A DNA stretch of 64,000 nt from Pararhizobium arenae (GTDB lineage: Bacteria; Pseudomonadota; Alphaproteobacteria; Rhizobiales; Rhizobiaceae). Below, in pieces: positions 50,545 to 58,371 of this stretch. The notes under the pieces were generated by a model. That model did no database searches, was not told the origin of the DNA, and saw nothing but the letters and a program-made list of their open reading frames with translations. Every line of letters starts with the position of its first letter. Position 1 is the first letter of the stretch. Position numbers and translations under genes: made by a program. Location of the stretch: positions 1 to 64,000 of the forward strand of contig NZ_MOOY01000008.1 in assembly GCF_001931685.1 (NCBI RefSeq), in the 5' to 3' direction.

Positions 50545-51603
50545 TCAGCCCGCCTTTGCGGCCACCCACTTGTGCCAGTCGTCTTCGCTGCCGCGGAAGA
50601 CGTTGAGGTCGATGCGACCCTCGACACCGTGGGAAAGGCCCGAGCCCGAATACTGCCAGAAGACCCACTTGCGGTTCGGATACCGAACGGACGGATGGGC
50701 AGCAACCGAGCGCAGCCAGAACGGATGGTTCGGGAACTCGCCGCTCAGATTGTCCTCGTAGAAATCCGGAGCGGTGTAGATGATCGGACGCTGGCCGTAA
50801 TGGGCCTCCAGCTTGTCCATGAACACCTGCATCTTTTCCAGCACCTTGGCGCGCGACAGGCGACGCTGGCATTTGGATTCGCCGTTATATTCCACGTCAA
50901 TGACCGGGGGCAGGGCGCCCGCTTCGCGCGGCACGTTGCGGATGAACCAGTCTGCCTGCTCGCCAGCAGTACGGCACCAGTAGAAGAAGTGATAGGCGCC
51001 GCGCCGGACGCCGGCTTCCCGGGCCTTGCGCCAGTTGGTCTTGAACATCGGGTCGAGGTGATCGCCGCCGTCCGTTGCCTTGATGAACGCGAAATTGGCG
51101 CCCTGGGTGCGCAGCTTTACCCAATCGATATTGCCCTGCCAGCGCGAGACGTCGACGCCATGAACGGCGTGCTTGCGCGGCGATGTCTTGCCGAAATTGA
51201 TAGGGTGCGCATCGCGGAAATTCTGGCCATAGACCTGCATGCGCGTACCGCGGCGCGGTTTGAGAATAGCGGGTTCGGCTTCGAGGTCAGGCACGTTTGG
51301 CCTCAGCATCGCGACCGGGCGGTTTTCGGGCATCGGCATACCGGCGGTCCGATCGACGTCGGCGAAAGGCTGCGGCTCGGGCATCTTGCCGGCCCAGGCG
51401 AGAACTTCCTGATGGGTTTCCGACTGCGCGGCCTCGGCAGTTTGGCCGACAGCTGCCGACGGAATGACAGCCGGCACGATGGAGCTTGTCGTTTCCTTGG
51501 AGGTGGTCAGGCCGGCCGAAAGGCTTTCGGGACCTGAGCTTGAGGTGCAGCCCGACAGAGCAACGCAGCAGAGAAGGAGTGCTGTGGCAGCCGATAAACG
51601 CAT
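50545..51603 (-). CDS. GH25 muramidase lipoprotein
   Basis: 352 residues. Lipoprotein signal ending in the lipobox LSGC (Cys19), then a Ser/Pro-rich spacer to about 150, and a GH25 (Chalaropsis-type lysozyme) domain: HGVDVSRWQGNIDWVKLRT, ANFAFIKATDGGDHLDPMF, RRGAYHFFYWCRTAGEQADW and the catalytic pair in PPVIDVEYNGESK, ending RKWVFWQYSGSG. It cleaves the MurNAc-GlcNAc bond of peptidoglycan and is tethered to a membrane. It faces the Gtr cassette with only nine bases between stops. The ORF could extend upstream to 51639, but MRLSAATALLLCC fits a lipoprotein start. Confidence 0.9.
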   Translation of the reverse strand: MRLSAATALLLCCVALSGCTSSSGPESLSAGLTTSKETTSSIVPAVIPSAAVGQTAEAAQSETHQEVLAWAGKMPEPQPFADVDRTAGMPMPENRPVAMLRPNVPDLEAEPAILKPRRGTRMQVYGQNFRDAHPINFGKTSPRKHAVHGVDVSRWQGNIDWVKLRTQGANFAFIKATDGGDHLDPMFKTNWRKAREAGVRRGAYHFFYWCRTAGEQADWFIRNVPREAGALPPVIDVEYNGESKCQRRLSRAKVLEKMQVFMDKLEAHYGQRPIIYTAPDFYEDNLSGEFPNHPFWLRSVAAHPSVRYPNRKWVFWQYSGSGLSHGVEGRIDLNVFRGSEDDWHKWVAAKAG

Positions 51604-51750
51604 GACAAACCCGTACGCAAAACAAGAACCGAGAGGCAACTTGCGACACGGAAGGCTCCCTCGGCGCGAATTGCTAACGGAGTTTTACCGAAAAAGACTG
51701 AATGCAATCTTTACAGAGTGACTGAATCGCCACGCCGCTGTGGAATCGTC

Positions 51751-51781
51751 AAAAAAAAGCGGGCCGCGAAAGCCCGCTTTT
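51751..51781 (-). terminator. Terminator of the beta-oxidation operon
   Basis: AAAAGCGGGC (51755-51764) and GCCCGCTTTT (51772-51781) form a perfect stem with a 7-base loop; on the - strand it continues into TTTT. It lies 24 bases after the fadJ-like stop and could also work on the + strand. Confidence 0.88.
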
Positions 51782-51804
51782 CGATTTGGTAATATTTGTG
51801 GCGT

Positions 51805-54018
51805 TTAGGCGGCAGCCTGTGTCGCGTAAGGATCGAAGCGGCCGTAGAAGGTCTGGCCCTTGGCGGCCATGTCCTTGAGCAGCGCCGTCGGCTTGAAGTG
51901 ATCGCCATAGGAAGCGGCCAGCGTCTCGCAAAGCTCGACGAAGGCCTTCGCGCCCATGCCATCGATATAGGACAACGTGCCGCCCGTGTATGGTGCGAAA
52001 CCGAAGCCGAGGATCGAGCCGACGTCGGCCTCGCGCGGATCGGTGACGATGCCTTCCTCCACTGTGCGCGCTGCTTCCAGCGCGATGGTGACGAGGAAGC
52101 GCTGCTTCAGCGTCTCGACGTCGAAGTTTTCGGCCGGCTTCTGCGGGAAGAGATCCTTCAGGCCCGGCCACAGGAACTTCTTGGCGGGCTTTGCCGGATA
52201 CTCGTAGAAGCCTTTGCCATTCTTGCGGCCGCGACGATCGAGATCGTCCACCAGCTTGTTGATCAGCGCCATGTGCTCCGGGTTGACCGACGCTTCGCCG
52301 AGATCGGCGATCGAGGCCTTGAGGATTTTCTGGCTGAGGTCGATCGCCACTTCGTCGTTGAGCGACAGCGGGCCGACGGGCATGCCGGCCATCTTGGCGG
52401 CATTTTCGATCATCGCCGCCGGCACGCCTTCGATCAGCATGTCATAGGCTTCGTGGATGTAGCGGAAGACGCAGCGGTTGACGTAGAAGCCGCGGGTATC
52501 GTTCACGACGATCGGCGTCTTCTTGATCGCGGCGACGAAATCGAGCGCGGTCGCCAGCGCCTTGTCGCCGCTTTCCTTGCCGAGGATCACTTCCGTCAGC
52601 ATCATCTTCTCGACCGGCGAGAAGAAGTGGATGCCGATGAACTGGTTCGGGCGCTCGGAGTTCTTCGCAAGACCGGTGATCGGCAGCGTCGAGGTGTTGG
52701 AGGCGAAGATCGCGTCTTCGCCGATCACGGCCTCGACCTTCTCGATCACATCCTTCTTGACCTGACGGTCTTCAAACACGGCCTCCACGACGAGCTTCAC
52801 GTCCTTCAGGTCGTTGTAGTCGGCAGACGGGGTGATCAGGGCGAGCAGGGCTTCGCCCTGTTCCTGCGTCATCCTGCCCTTGCCGATCGAATCCTTGACC
52901 AGACCCTCGGAGTGGGTCTTGCCCTTGGTGGCGGCTTCGATATCGCGGTCGATGAGAGTGACGGGGATACCGGCTGCGGCCGTGACATAGGCAATCGATG
53001 CACCCATGAAACCGGCGCCGACAACGCCGACGGTCTTCAGATCGCTCTTCGGCACTCCAGCCGGGCGGCGGGCACCCTTGCCGAGTTCCTGCATCGAGAT
53101 GAACAGCGAGCGGATCATCGAGAAGGCTTCGGTGGTCTGCAGGACTTCGGTGAAGTAGCGCTGCTCGACCTTGAGCGCGAGATCGATCGGCAGTTGCAGA
53201 CCTTCATAGACGCATTTCACAATTGCGAGCGCACCGGGGAAATTGCCGTTGGTCTCGCGGCGCAGGATAGCGGAAGCGGCCGGCCACAGCTGGGCCGCTG
53301 CCGGCGTCCAGATACCGCCGCCCGGCACCTTGAAGCCCTTTTCATCCCAGGGTTGGACCGGCTTCAGGCCGTTCTTCAGCATGGTCTTGGCGGCATCGAT
53401 CAGCTTGTCGGGATCGGCAAGCTCATGCACGAGGCCCAGCGCCTTGGCGCGCTGCGGCGTCAGCGATGAGCCTGTCGTCATCATCTGCAGGGCATCCTGT
53501 GCATTGGTGAGGCGCGGAACGCGCTGCGTGCCGCCGGCACCGGGGAAGATGCCGACCTTGACTTCCGGCAGGGCGATCTTGACCGACTTGGAGTTGGAAG
53601 CCACGCGGCCGTGGCAGGCAAGCGACAGTTCGAACGCGCCGCCCATGCAGGTGCCGTTGATCGCCGAAACCCACGGCTTGCCGGAGGTTTCCAGCTTGCG
53701 GAAAAGACCGGTCATCTGGCCGCAGAGTTCGAACAGCTTCTGCGCAGCGCCGTCCGGGTCGCGGGCCTTCTCTTCGTTGTAGAAGGTGAACATGCCCTTA
53801 ATCATCGAGAGGTCTGCACCGCCCGAGAAGGTGGACTTGCCGGATGTCACGACCACGCCCTTGATGGAGGCATCGGCAACGGTCTGGTCGACGATCGCAT
53901 CAAGTTCGCGCAGGACATCGGCCGTGAACACGTTCATCGACTTGTCCGGCATGTTCCAGGTGACGAGCGCAATGCCGTCCGCGTCGGTTTCAACGGTGAA
54001 GTTGGTGTAGTTGCTCAT
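51805..54018 (-). CDS. fadJ: Bifunctional enoyl-CoA hydratase/3-hydroxyacyl-CoA dehydrogenase (FadJ/FadB type)
   Basis: 737 residues. N-terminal crotonase domain (about 1-200; TSGKSTFSGGADLSMIKGMF, AINGTCMGGAFELSLACHGR, KVGIFPGAGGTQRVPRLTN with the two catalytic Glu region), linker, then the NAD-binding dehydrogenase (about 330-510; TVGVVGAGFMGASIAYVTAA, ASNTSTLPITGLAKN, IGIHFFSPVEKMMLTEVI with catalytic His) and C-terminal domain (GFYVNRCVFRYIHEAYDMLI). It performs the hydration and dehydrogenation steps of beta-oxidation. ATG 54018 follows GAGAGGAATT. Last gene of the operon starting with fadE at 57989. Confidence 0.94.
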   Translation of the reverse strand: MSNYTNFTVETDADGIALVTWNMPDKSMNVFTADVLRELDAIVDQTVADASIKGVVVTSGKSTFSGGADLSMIKGMFTFYNEEKARDPDGAAQKLFELCGQMTGLFRKLETSGKPWVSAINGTCMGGAFELSLACHGRVASNSKSVKIALPEVKVGIFPGAGGTQRVPRLTNAQDALQMMTTGSSLTPQRAKALGLVHELADPDKLIDAAKTMLKNGLKPVQPWDEKGFKVPGGGIWTPAAAQLWPAASAILRRETNGNFPGALAIVKCVYEGLQLPIDLALKVEQRYFTEVLQTTEAFSMIRSLFISMQELGKGARRPAGVPKSDLKTVGVVGAGFMGASIAYVTAAAGIPVTLIDRDIEAATKGKTHSEGLVKDSIGKGRMTQEQGEALLALITPSADYNDLKDVKLVVEAVFEDRQVKKDVIEKVEAVIGEDAIFASNTSTLPITGLAKNSERPNQFIGIHFFSPVEKMMLTEVILGKESGDKALATALDFVAAIKKTPIVVNDTRGFYVNRCVFRYIHEAYDMLIEGVPAAMIENAAKMAGMPVGPLSLNDEVAIDLSQKILKASIADLGEASVNPEHMALINKLVDDLDRRGRKNGKGFYEYPAKPAKKFLWPGLKDLFPQKPAENFDVETLKQRFLVTIALEAARTVEEGIVTDPREADVGSILGFGFAPYTGGTLSYIDGMGAKAFVELCETLAASYGDHFKPTALLKDMAAKGQTFYGRFDPYATQAAA

Positions 54019-54052
54019 GTGGGAATTCCTCTCCCTTGAATTCTTCAATCTG

Positions 54053-54283
54053 TCAGATGAGGCCGAAAGCGGCTGCGAGCATGAAACCCAGACCCGTCAG
54101 GACAACGAGTATTGCTGCCAAGCCAAAAAGAGTTTCCTGCCTTTTGGCGCGCATCTCCTTGGCGCTGATCGGGCGCATCCAGTTGCGATGAGCTTCGGCC
54201 ATATTTCGCTCCATGTTGTGGAACGCGAATTGCTGGTCGATCTCATTGTGCGAGAGGCGCTGGAGTTCATCTTCAGGCCGCAT
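54053..54283 (-). CDS. Small membrane protein inside the beta-oxidation operon
   Basis: 76 residues: MRPEDELQRLSHNEIDQQFA, a charged helical part with FHNMERNMAEAHRNWMRPIS, then one transmembrane helix FGLAAILVVLTGLGFMLAAA at the C-terminus, giving a tail-anchored form. It lies five bases after the thiolase stop and 34 bases before fadJ on the same strand, so it is translated with them. The protein is unrecognised. A scaffold that tethers the beta-oxidation enzymes to the membrane is one possibility, unproven. Confidence 0.72.
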   Translation of the reverse strand: MRPEDELQRLSHNEIDQQFAFHNMERNMAEAHRNWMRPISAKEMRAKRQETLFGLAAILVVLTGLGFMLAAAFGLI

Positions 54284-54288
54284 TCGGC

Positions 54289-55497
54289 TTAAACCCGCTC
54301 AATAATCGTTGCGGTGCCCATGCCGGCGCCGATGCAGAGCGTGACGAGCGCGGTGTTGAGGTCGCGCCGCTCCAGTTCGTCGAGCACCGTGCCGAGGATC
54401 ATCGCACCGGTCGCGCCGAGCGGATGGCCAAGCGCGATCGCGCCGCCATTGACGTTGATCTTGTCATGCGGAATGTCGAAGGCCTGCATGTAGCGCAGCA
54501 CGACGGCGGCGAAGGCTTCGTTGAGTTCGAAGAGATCGATATCGGCAAGCGACATGCCCGAACGCTTCAGAAGCTTTTCGGTGACATCGACCGGACCGGT
54601 CAGCATCAGCGCCGGATCGGAGCCGATATTGGCAAAAGCCTTGATGCGGGCACGCGGCTTCAGCCCCATGCTTTCACCGCCAGCCTTGGAGCCGAGCAGC
54701 ACGCCGGCCGCGCCATCGACGATGCCGGAGGAATTGCCGGCATGGTGCACGTAGTTGATGCGCTCGATTTCCGGATGCGCCTGAATGCCGACGGCTTCGA
54801 AGCCGCCCATTTCGCCGGGCATCTGGAAGGAGGGGTTGAGCGAGGCAAGGTTCTGCATCGTCGTGGTCGGACGCATATGCTCGTCCTTGGCGAGGATGAC
54901 GATACCGTTCTGGTCCTTCACCGGAACGACGGAGCGGTCGAAATAGCCGTTGTCCCAGGAATGGCCGGCGCGCTTCTGGCTCTCGACGGCATAGGCATCG
55001 ACATCATCGCGGGAGAAGCCGTATTTCGTGGCGATCAGGTCGGCGGAAACGCCCTGCGGCATGAAGTAGCCGGGGAAGTTGACGGACGGGTCCATGTACC
55101 AGGCACCGCCGGACATGCCCATGCCGACACGCGACATGCTTTCGACGCCACCGGCAATGACGATGTCATCGGCGCCCTGAGCGATCTTGCCGGCCGCGAA
55201 GTTGACGGCATCGAGGCCCGAGGCGCAGAAACGCGAAATCTGCATGCCCGGCGCCTTGTTGGAATAGCCCGCTTCAAAGGCAGCTGCCTTCGGAATGACG
55301 GCACCGGCTTCGAACACCGGATCGACGCAGCCCATGATGATGTCGTCAACGGTCGATGTGTCGAGCCCGTTGCGGTCACGCAGGGCTTCCAGCACCTTTG
55401 CGGCGAGGCGAGGTGTGGGCACTTCGTGCAGCGCCCCATCCTTCTTGCCGCGCCCGCGCGGCGTGCGCACGTGGTCGTAAATGAAGACTTCGGTCAT
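54289..55497 (-). CDS. fadA: Acetyl-CoA C-acyltransferase (thiolase, FadA/FadI type)
   Basis: A 402-residue thiolase. Active-site nucleophile Cys in [19 protein letters not shown], the catalytic His in [20 protein letters not shown] and the second Cys in [33 protein letters not shown] is the usual start. It removes acetyl-CoA at the last step of beta-oxidation and would act with FadJ encoded downstream. The ribosome-binding site GGGAGATG lies close upstream. Confidence 0.93.
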   Translation of the reverse strand: MTEVFIYDHVRTPRGRGKKDGALHEVPTPRLAAKVLEALRDRNGLDTSTVDDIIMGCVDPVFEAGAVIPKAAAFEAGYSNKAPGMQISRFCASGLDAVNFAAGKIAQGADDIVIAGGVESMSRVGMGMSGGAWYMDPSVNFPGYFMPQGVSADLIATKYGFSRDDVDAYAVESQKRAGHSWDNGYFDRSVVPVKDQNGIVILAKDEHMRPTTTMQNLASLNPSFQMPGEMGGFEAVGIQAHPEIERINYVHHAGNSSGIVDGAAGVLLGSKAGGESMGLKPRARIKAFANIGSDPALMLTGPVDVTEKLLKRSGMSLADIDLFELNEAFAAVVLRYMQAFDIPHDKINVNGGAIALGHPLGATGAMILGTVLDELERRDLNTALVTLCIGAGMGTATIIERV

Positions 55498-55547
55498 TGT
55501 TACATCTCCCTTGGGAATGCGCTCTCCGGCACCTTCCCGTTCACGAT

Positions 55548-55877
55548 CTATTCAAACAGTGTCGAAACCCGCGCCAGAACTTCATCGACGATGAAGTCGG
55601 GAACGGTTTCGGAAAATTTTGCACCCCGAACGCTCAGGTCGAGCGCCCGAACCTGATTGCAGAGAACGACGCCGGTCGCTTTCGTGCCGGCCCCGGAAAG
55701 CGATACGGTGAAGCCCTGCATCCGCATAAACTCGCCGCCGCTGGTGATCGGCGCGACAATCGGCGTGCCGAGCCGGTTGAAAGAGCGTGCGGTCAGGATC
55801 AGCACATAACGCGCCTTGCCCTGCTCACGCCCTCTGGTCGGCTCCAGATCGACATGCCAGATGTCGCCTCGTTCCAT
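55548..55877 (-). CDS. MazF/PemK-family mRNA interferase toxin
   Basis: 109 residues: MERGDIWHVDLEPTRGREQG and KARYVLILTARSFNRLGTP are the hallmark MazF opening, followed by APITSGGEF and GVVLCNQVRALDLSVRG. MazF enzymes cut mRNA at short sequences and are neutralised by an AbrB-fold antitoxin. The start shares a base with the antitoxin stop (TGATG). The pair lies between fadE and the thiolase gene on the same strand, an unusual place; transcription of the fad operon would pass through it. Confidence 0.92.
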   Translation of the reverse strand: MERGDIWHVDLEPTRGREQGKARYVLILTARSFNRLGTPIVAPITSGGEFMRMQGFTVSLSGAGTKATGVVLCNQVRALDLSVRGAKFSETVPDFIVDEVLARVSTLFE

Positions 55878-56134
55878 CAGATAATTTCTCGCCCGACAGG
55901 GGGAGAATCCATCCATTCGCGCTCTTCATCGGACATCGGCACGCTGAGATCGCACTGTGCCAAAAGTTCCTCCAGCGTGTACTTCGGCCGGCTCCTCGGC
56001 ACCGCCACGAGCTTGCCGTCCTCGACGGTAACCTCGAGCTTGGTGTTGGCGCTGAGACCGAGTTCATCCAGAACGGGCTTCGGAACGGTCATCATCACCG
56101 AGCCGCCGACATTGCGCAAAGTGGATACGGGCAT
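55877..56134 (-). CDS. MazE-like (AbrB-fold) antitoxin
   Basis: About 85 residues from ATG 56134, which has a perfect GGAGG just upstream (an in-frame ATG at 56146 is less likely). MPVSTLRNVGGSVMMTVPKP and VLDELGLSANTKLEVTVEDG form the swapped-hairpin DNA-binding fold; the acidic tail (LEELLAQCDLSVPMSDEERE) is the part that wraps the toxin. It should repress its own promoter; a palindrome at 56151-56172 directly upstream is the likely operator. Confidence 0.9.
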   Translation of the reverse strand: MPVSTLRNVGGSVMMTVPKPVLDELGLSANTKLEVTVEDGKLVAVPRSRPKYTLEELLAQCDLSVPMSDEEREWMDSPPVGREII

Positions 56135-56150
56135 GTACGCCTCCATGGGA

Positions 56151-56172
56151 AAGTTATACCAAAATATAACTT
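56151..56172. promoter_or_regulatory. Palindromic operator of the mazEF-type module
   Basis: AAGTTATA (56151-56158) and TATAACTT (56165-56172) are perfect inverted repeats with a six-base spacer, 17 bases upstream of the antitoxin start; the related word TTATACC also occurs at 56159 region and 56183-56188. A+T-rich against the surrounding GC-rich DNA, it also provides a -10-like element. It implies the pair has its own autoregulated promoter within the fad operon. Confidence 0.72.
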
Positions 56173-56192
56173 TCCCTCCGATTATACCAGCC

Positions 56193-57989
56193 TTAGAACG
56201 CAGCTGCGTCCAGTGCCATCAGCGTATCGGCGCCAGCTTCGATGCGGGCCTTGCGCAGCGCCGTTTCCGGCAGGATGCGTTCCATGAAGAATTTTGCCGT
56301 TACCAGCTTGTTCTGCAGGTAGTCCGCACGCGCCGTGTCGCCAGCCGCGAGCGCATCTTCCGCCGCCTTGGCGATCTTCGCCCACATATAGCCGAGAACG
56401 ACGAGGCCCGAGAGGTGCATGTAGTCGGTCGAGCCGGCACCGGCATTGTCTGGCTTGGCCATCGCGTTCGACATGAACCACATGGTCGCCGCCTGCAGGT
56501 CGTTCAGGCCCTTCTTCAGCGCCTTGGTGTAGAGCGTCAGCTTCTCGTCACCACGGTTCTCCTCGCAGAAATCGCCGATTTCCTTGAACAGCGCCATGAT
56601 TGCACGGCCGCCGTTGAGGCCAAGCTTGCGGCCGACGAGGTCGAGCGCCTGGATGCCGTTTGCGCCTTCGTAGATCATCGCAATGCGCGCATCGCGCACA
56701 TACTGGCTCATGCCGTGTTCTTCGATGTAGCCGTGGCCGCCGAAGACCTGCTGCGCCATGACGGCGTGGTCGAAGCCCTTGTCGGTCAGGACGCCTTTGA
56801 GGATCGGCGTCATCAGGCCGAGGATGTCGTCGGCTGCCTGCCGGTCTTTCTCGTTGTCGCCGCGATGGGCGATATCGGACTTCAGCGCGGTCCAGAGGGT
56901 GAAGGCGCGGCCGGCTTCGTTGAAGGCCTTGATGGTCATCAGCGTCCGGCGGATGTCGGGATGCACGATGATCGGGTCGGCCTTCTTGTCCGGCGCCTTG
57001 GCGCCGGACAGCGAACGGCCCTGAATACGCTCGCGGGCATAGTTCGCGGCATTCTGATAGGCCACTTCCGCGATCGAAAGACCCTGCAGGCCGACGCCCA
57101 GGCGGGCCTCGTTCATCATCACGAACATGGCGTTCAAGCCTTTGTTCTCCGCGCCGATGAGATAGCCGGTCGCCTCGTCATAGTTCATGACGCAGGTGGA
57201 GTTGCCGTGGATGCCCATCTTGTGCTCGATCGCGCCGCAGGTAACGGCGTTGCGGCTTCCGAGCGAGCCATCGGCTTCCACCATGAACTTCGGCACGATG
57301 AACAGCGAAATGCCCTTCACACCTTCCGGTGCGCCTTCGATGCGGGCGAGAACCAGATGCACGATATTGTCGGACATATCGTGTTCGCCGGCGGAGATGA
57401 AAATCTTCTGGCCGGAAATCTTGTAGGAACCATCGCCCTGCGGCACGGCCTTCGAGCGCAGCAGGCCGAGATCGGTGCCGCAATGGGGCTCCGTGAGGTT
57501 CATCGTGCCCGTCCAGGTGCCATCCACCATCTTCGGCAGATAGGTCGCCTTCTGCTCATCGGTGCCGTGAACGAGGATCGCGGCGATCGCGCCCTGCGTC
57601 AGGCCCGGATACATGGTGAGCGCCATGTTGGCCGACGACATATATTCGCCGACCGCGGTGTGCAGTGTGTAGGGCAGGCCCTGGCCGCCGAATTCTTCCG
57701 GTACGGAAAGGCCGAGCCAGCCGCCTTCGCGGTAAAGATCGAAAGCCTGCTTGTAGCCCTTGGGCGTGGTAACGGTCGCGTCGTCGTTGCGCTTGCAGCC
57801 TTCCTGGTCGCCGGAAAGATTGACCGGGAACAGTACCTCTTCCGCCAGCTTGGCGGCCTCGCCGACGATCGCTTGGATCATGTCGGGGGTCGCATCGGCG
57901 AAACCGGGAAGATTGTTGTAACGCTCGATACCGAGCACATCGTTCAGGATGAAGAGGGTGTCTTCGACCGGAGCCTTGTAGATGGGCAT
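56193..57989 (-). CDS. Acyl-CoA dehydrogenase (long form, with C-terminal extension)
   Basis: 598 residues. [20 protein letters not shown] is the conserved N-terminus of the long proteobacterial acyl-CoA dehydrogenases. FAD-binding acyl-CoA dehydrogenase core: [60 protein letters not shown] and [20 protein letters not shown] with the [17 protein letters not shown] catalytic-Glu segment, plus a C-terminal DUF-type extension of about 130 residues. It starts beta-oxidation by making trans-2-enoyl-CoA. It is the first gene of the operon fadE-type, mazE, mazF, thiolase, small membrane protein, fadJ. A 24-base palindrome lies 75 bases upstream. Confidence 0.93.
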   Translation of the reverse strand: MPIYKAPVEDTLFILNDVLGIERYNNLPGFADATPDMIQAIVGEAAKLAEEVLFPVNLSGDQEGCKRNDDATVTTPKGYKQAFDLYREGGWLGLSVPEEFGGQGLPYTLHTAVGEYMSSANMALTMYPGLTQGAIAAILVHGTDEQKATYLPKMVDGTWTGTMNLTEPHCGTDLGLLRSKAVPQGDGSYKISGQKIFISAGEHDMSDNIVHLVLARIEGAPEGVKGISLFIVPKFMVEADGSLGSRNAVTCGAIEHKMGIHGNSTCVMNYDEATGYLIGAENKGLNAMFVMMNEARLGVGLQGLSIAEVAYQNAANYARERIQGRSLSGAKAPDKKADPIIVHPDIRRTLMTIKAFNEAGRAFTLWTALKSDIAHRGDNEKDRQAADDILGLMTPILKGVLTDKGFDHAVMAQQVFGGHGYIEEHGMSQYVRDARIAMIYEGANGIQALDLVGRKLGLNGGRAIMALFKEIGDFCEENRGDEKLTLYTKALKKGLNDLQAATMWFMSNAMAKPDNAGAGSTDYMHLSGLVVLGYMWAKIAKAAEDALAAGDTARADYLQNKLVTAKFFMERILPETALRKARIEAGADTLMALDAAAF

Positions 57990-58064
57990 GTCCTGTTGTT
58001 CCTCGCCTGCGAATCCGAAAGGGAAAGTGGTTTCCTCGTAACCATTGGCACCATGCTACAAAAC

Positions 58065-58088
58065 TTTGACGTTTGCGTAAACGTCAAA
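58065..58088. promoter_or_regulatory. Palindromic operator in front of the beta-oxidation operon
   Basis: The arms TTTGACGTTT (58065-58074) and AAACGTCAAA (58079-58088) are perfectly inverted around GCGT. It lies 75 bases before the acyl-CoA dehydrogenase start. The shape resembles sites reported for MerR-family fatty-acid and branched-chain regulators (LiuR type) in proteobacteria; the identity of the regulator is inference. Confidence 0.65.
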
Positions 58089-58371
58089 AAATACAGAAAA
58101 CGATTTTTACGCTGCAAAGCGCCCCTCGTGACGATGTCGGTAGCATCCGAGCCTCCTGCAAACAGAATGCGACCAAATCGTTAAAAAATTTCAGCGGTAG
58201 TTAACGGCTTGTTTACCACGTTTCGCGAAAGTGCGTGGTGAAACGGTCAATGCTGCTCAAGTCCTGTCTTCGCGTCGTCGCAGTCTTGTCCGGATCGGCA
58301 ATCGACCGGCATGGCAGAGACCGCCAGCCTTCGGCGGCCGGTCATGGCCGATGGAAGAGGCGAAGATTGAG

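Noticed and set aside
55497-58184. An 895-codon open frame on the + strand.
   Set aside because: Antisense to the acyl-CoA dehydrogenase and the mazEF-type pair; no recognisable protein sequence.
58180-58240. TTAA words before podJ as a CtrA box.
   Set aside because: The two TTAA words are 16 bases apart rather than the seven needed for TTAA-N7-TTAA.
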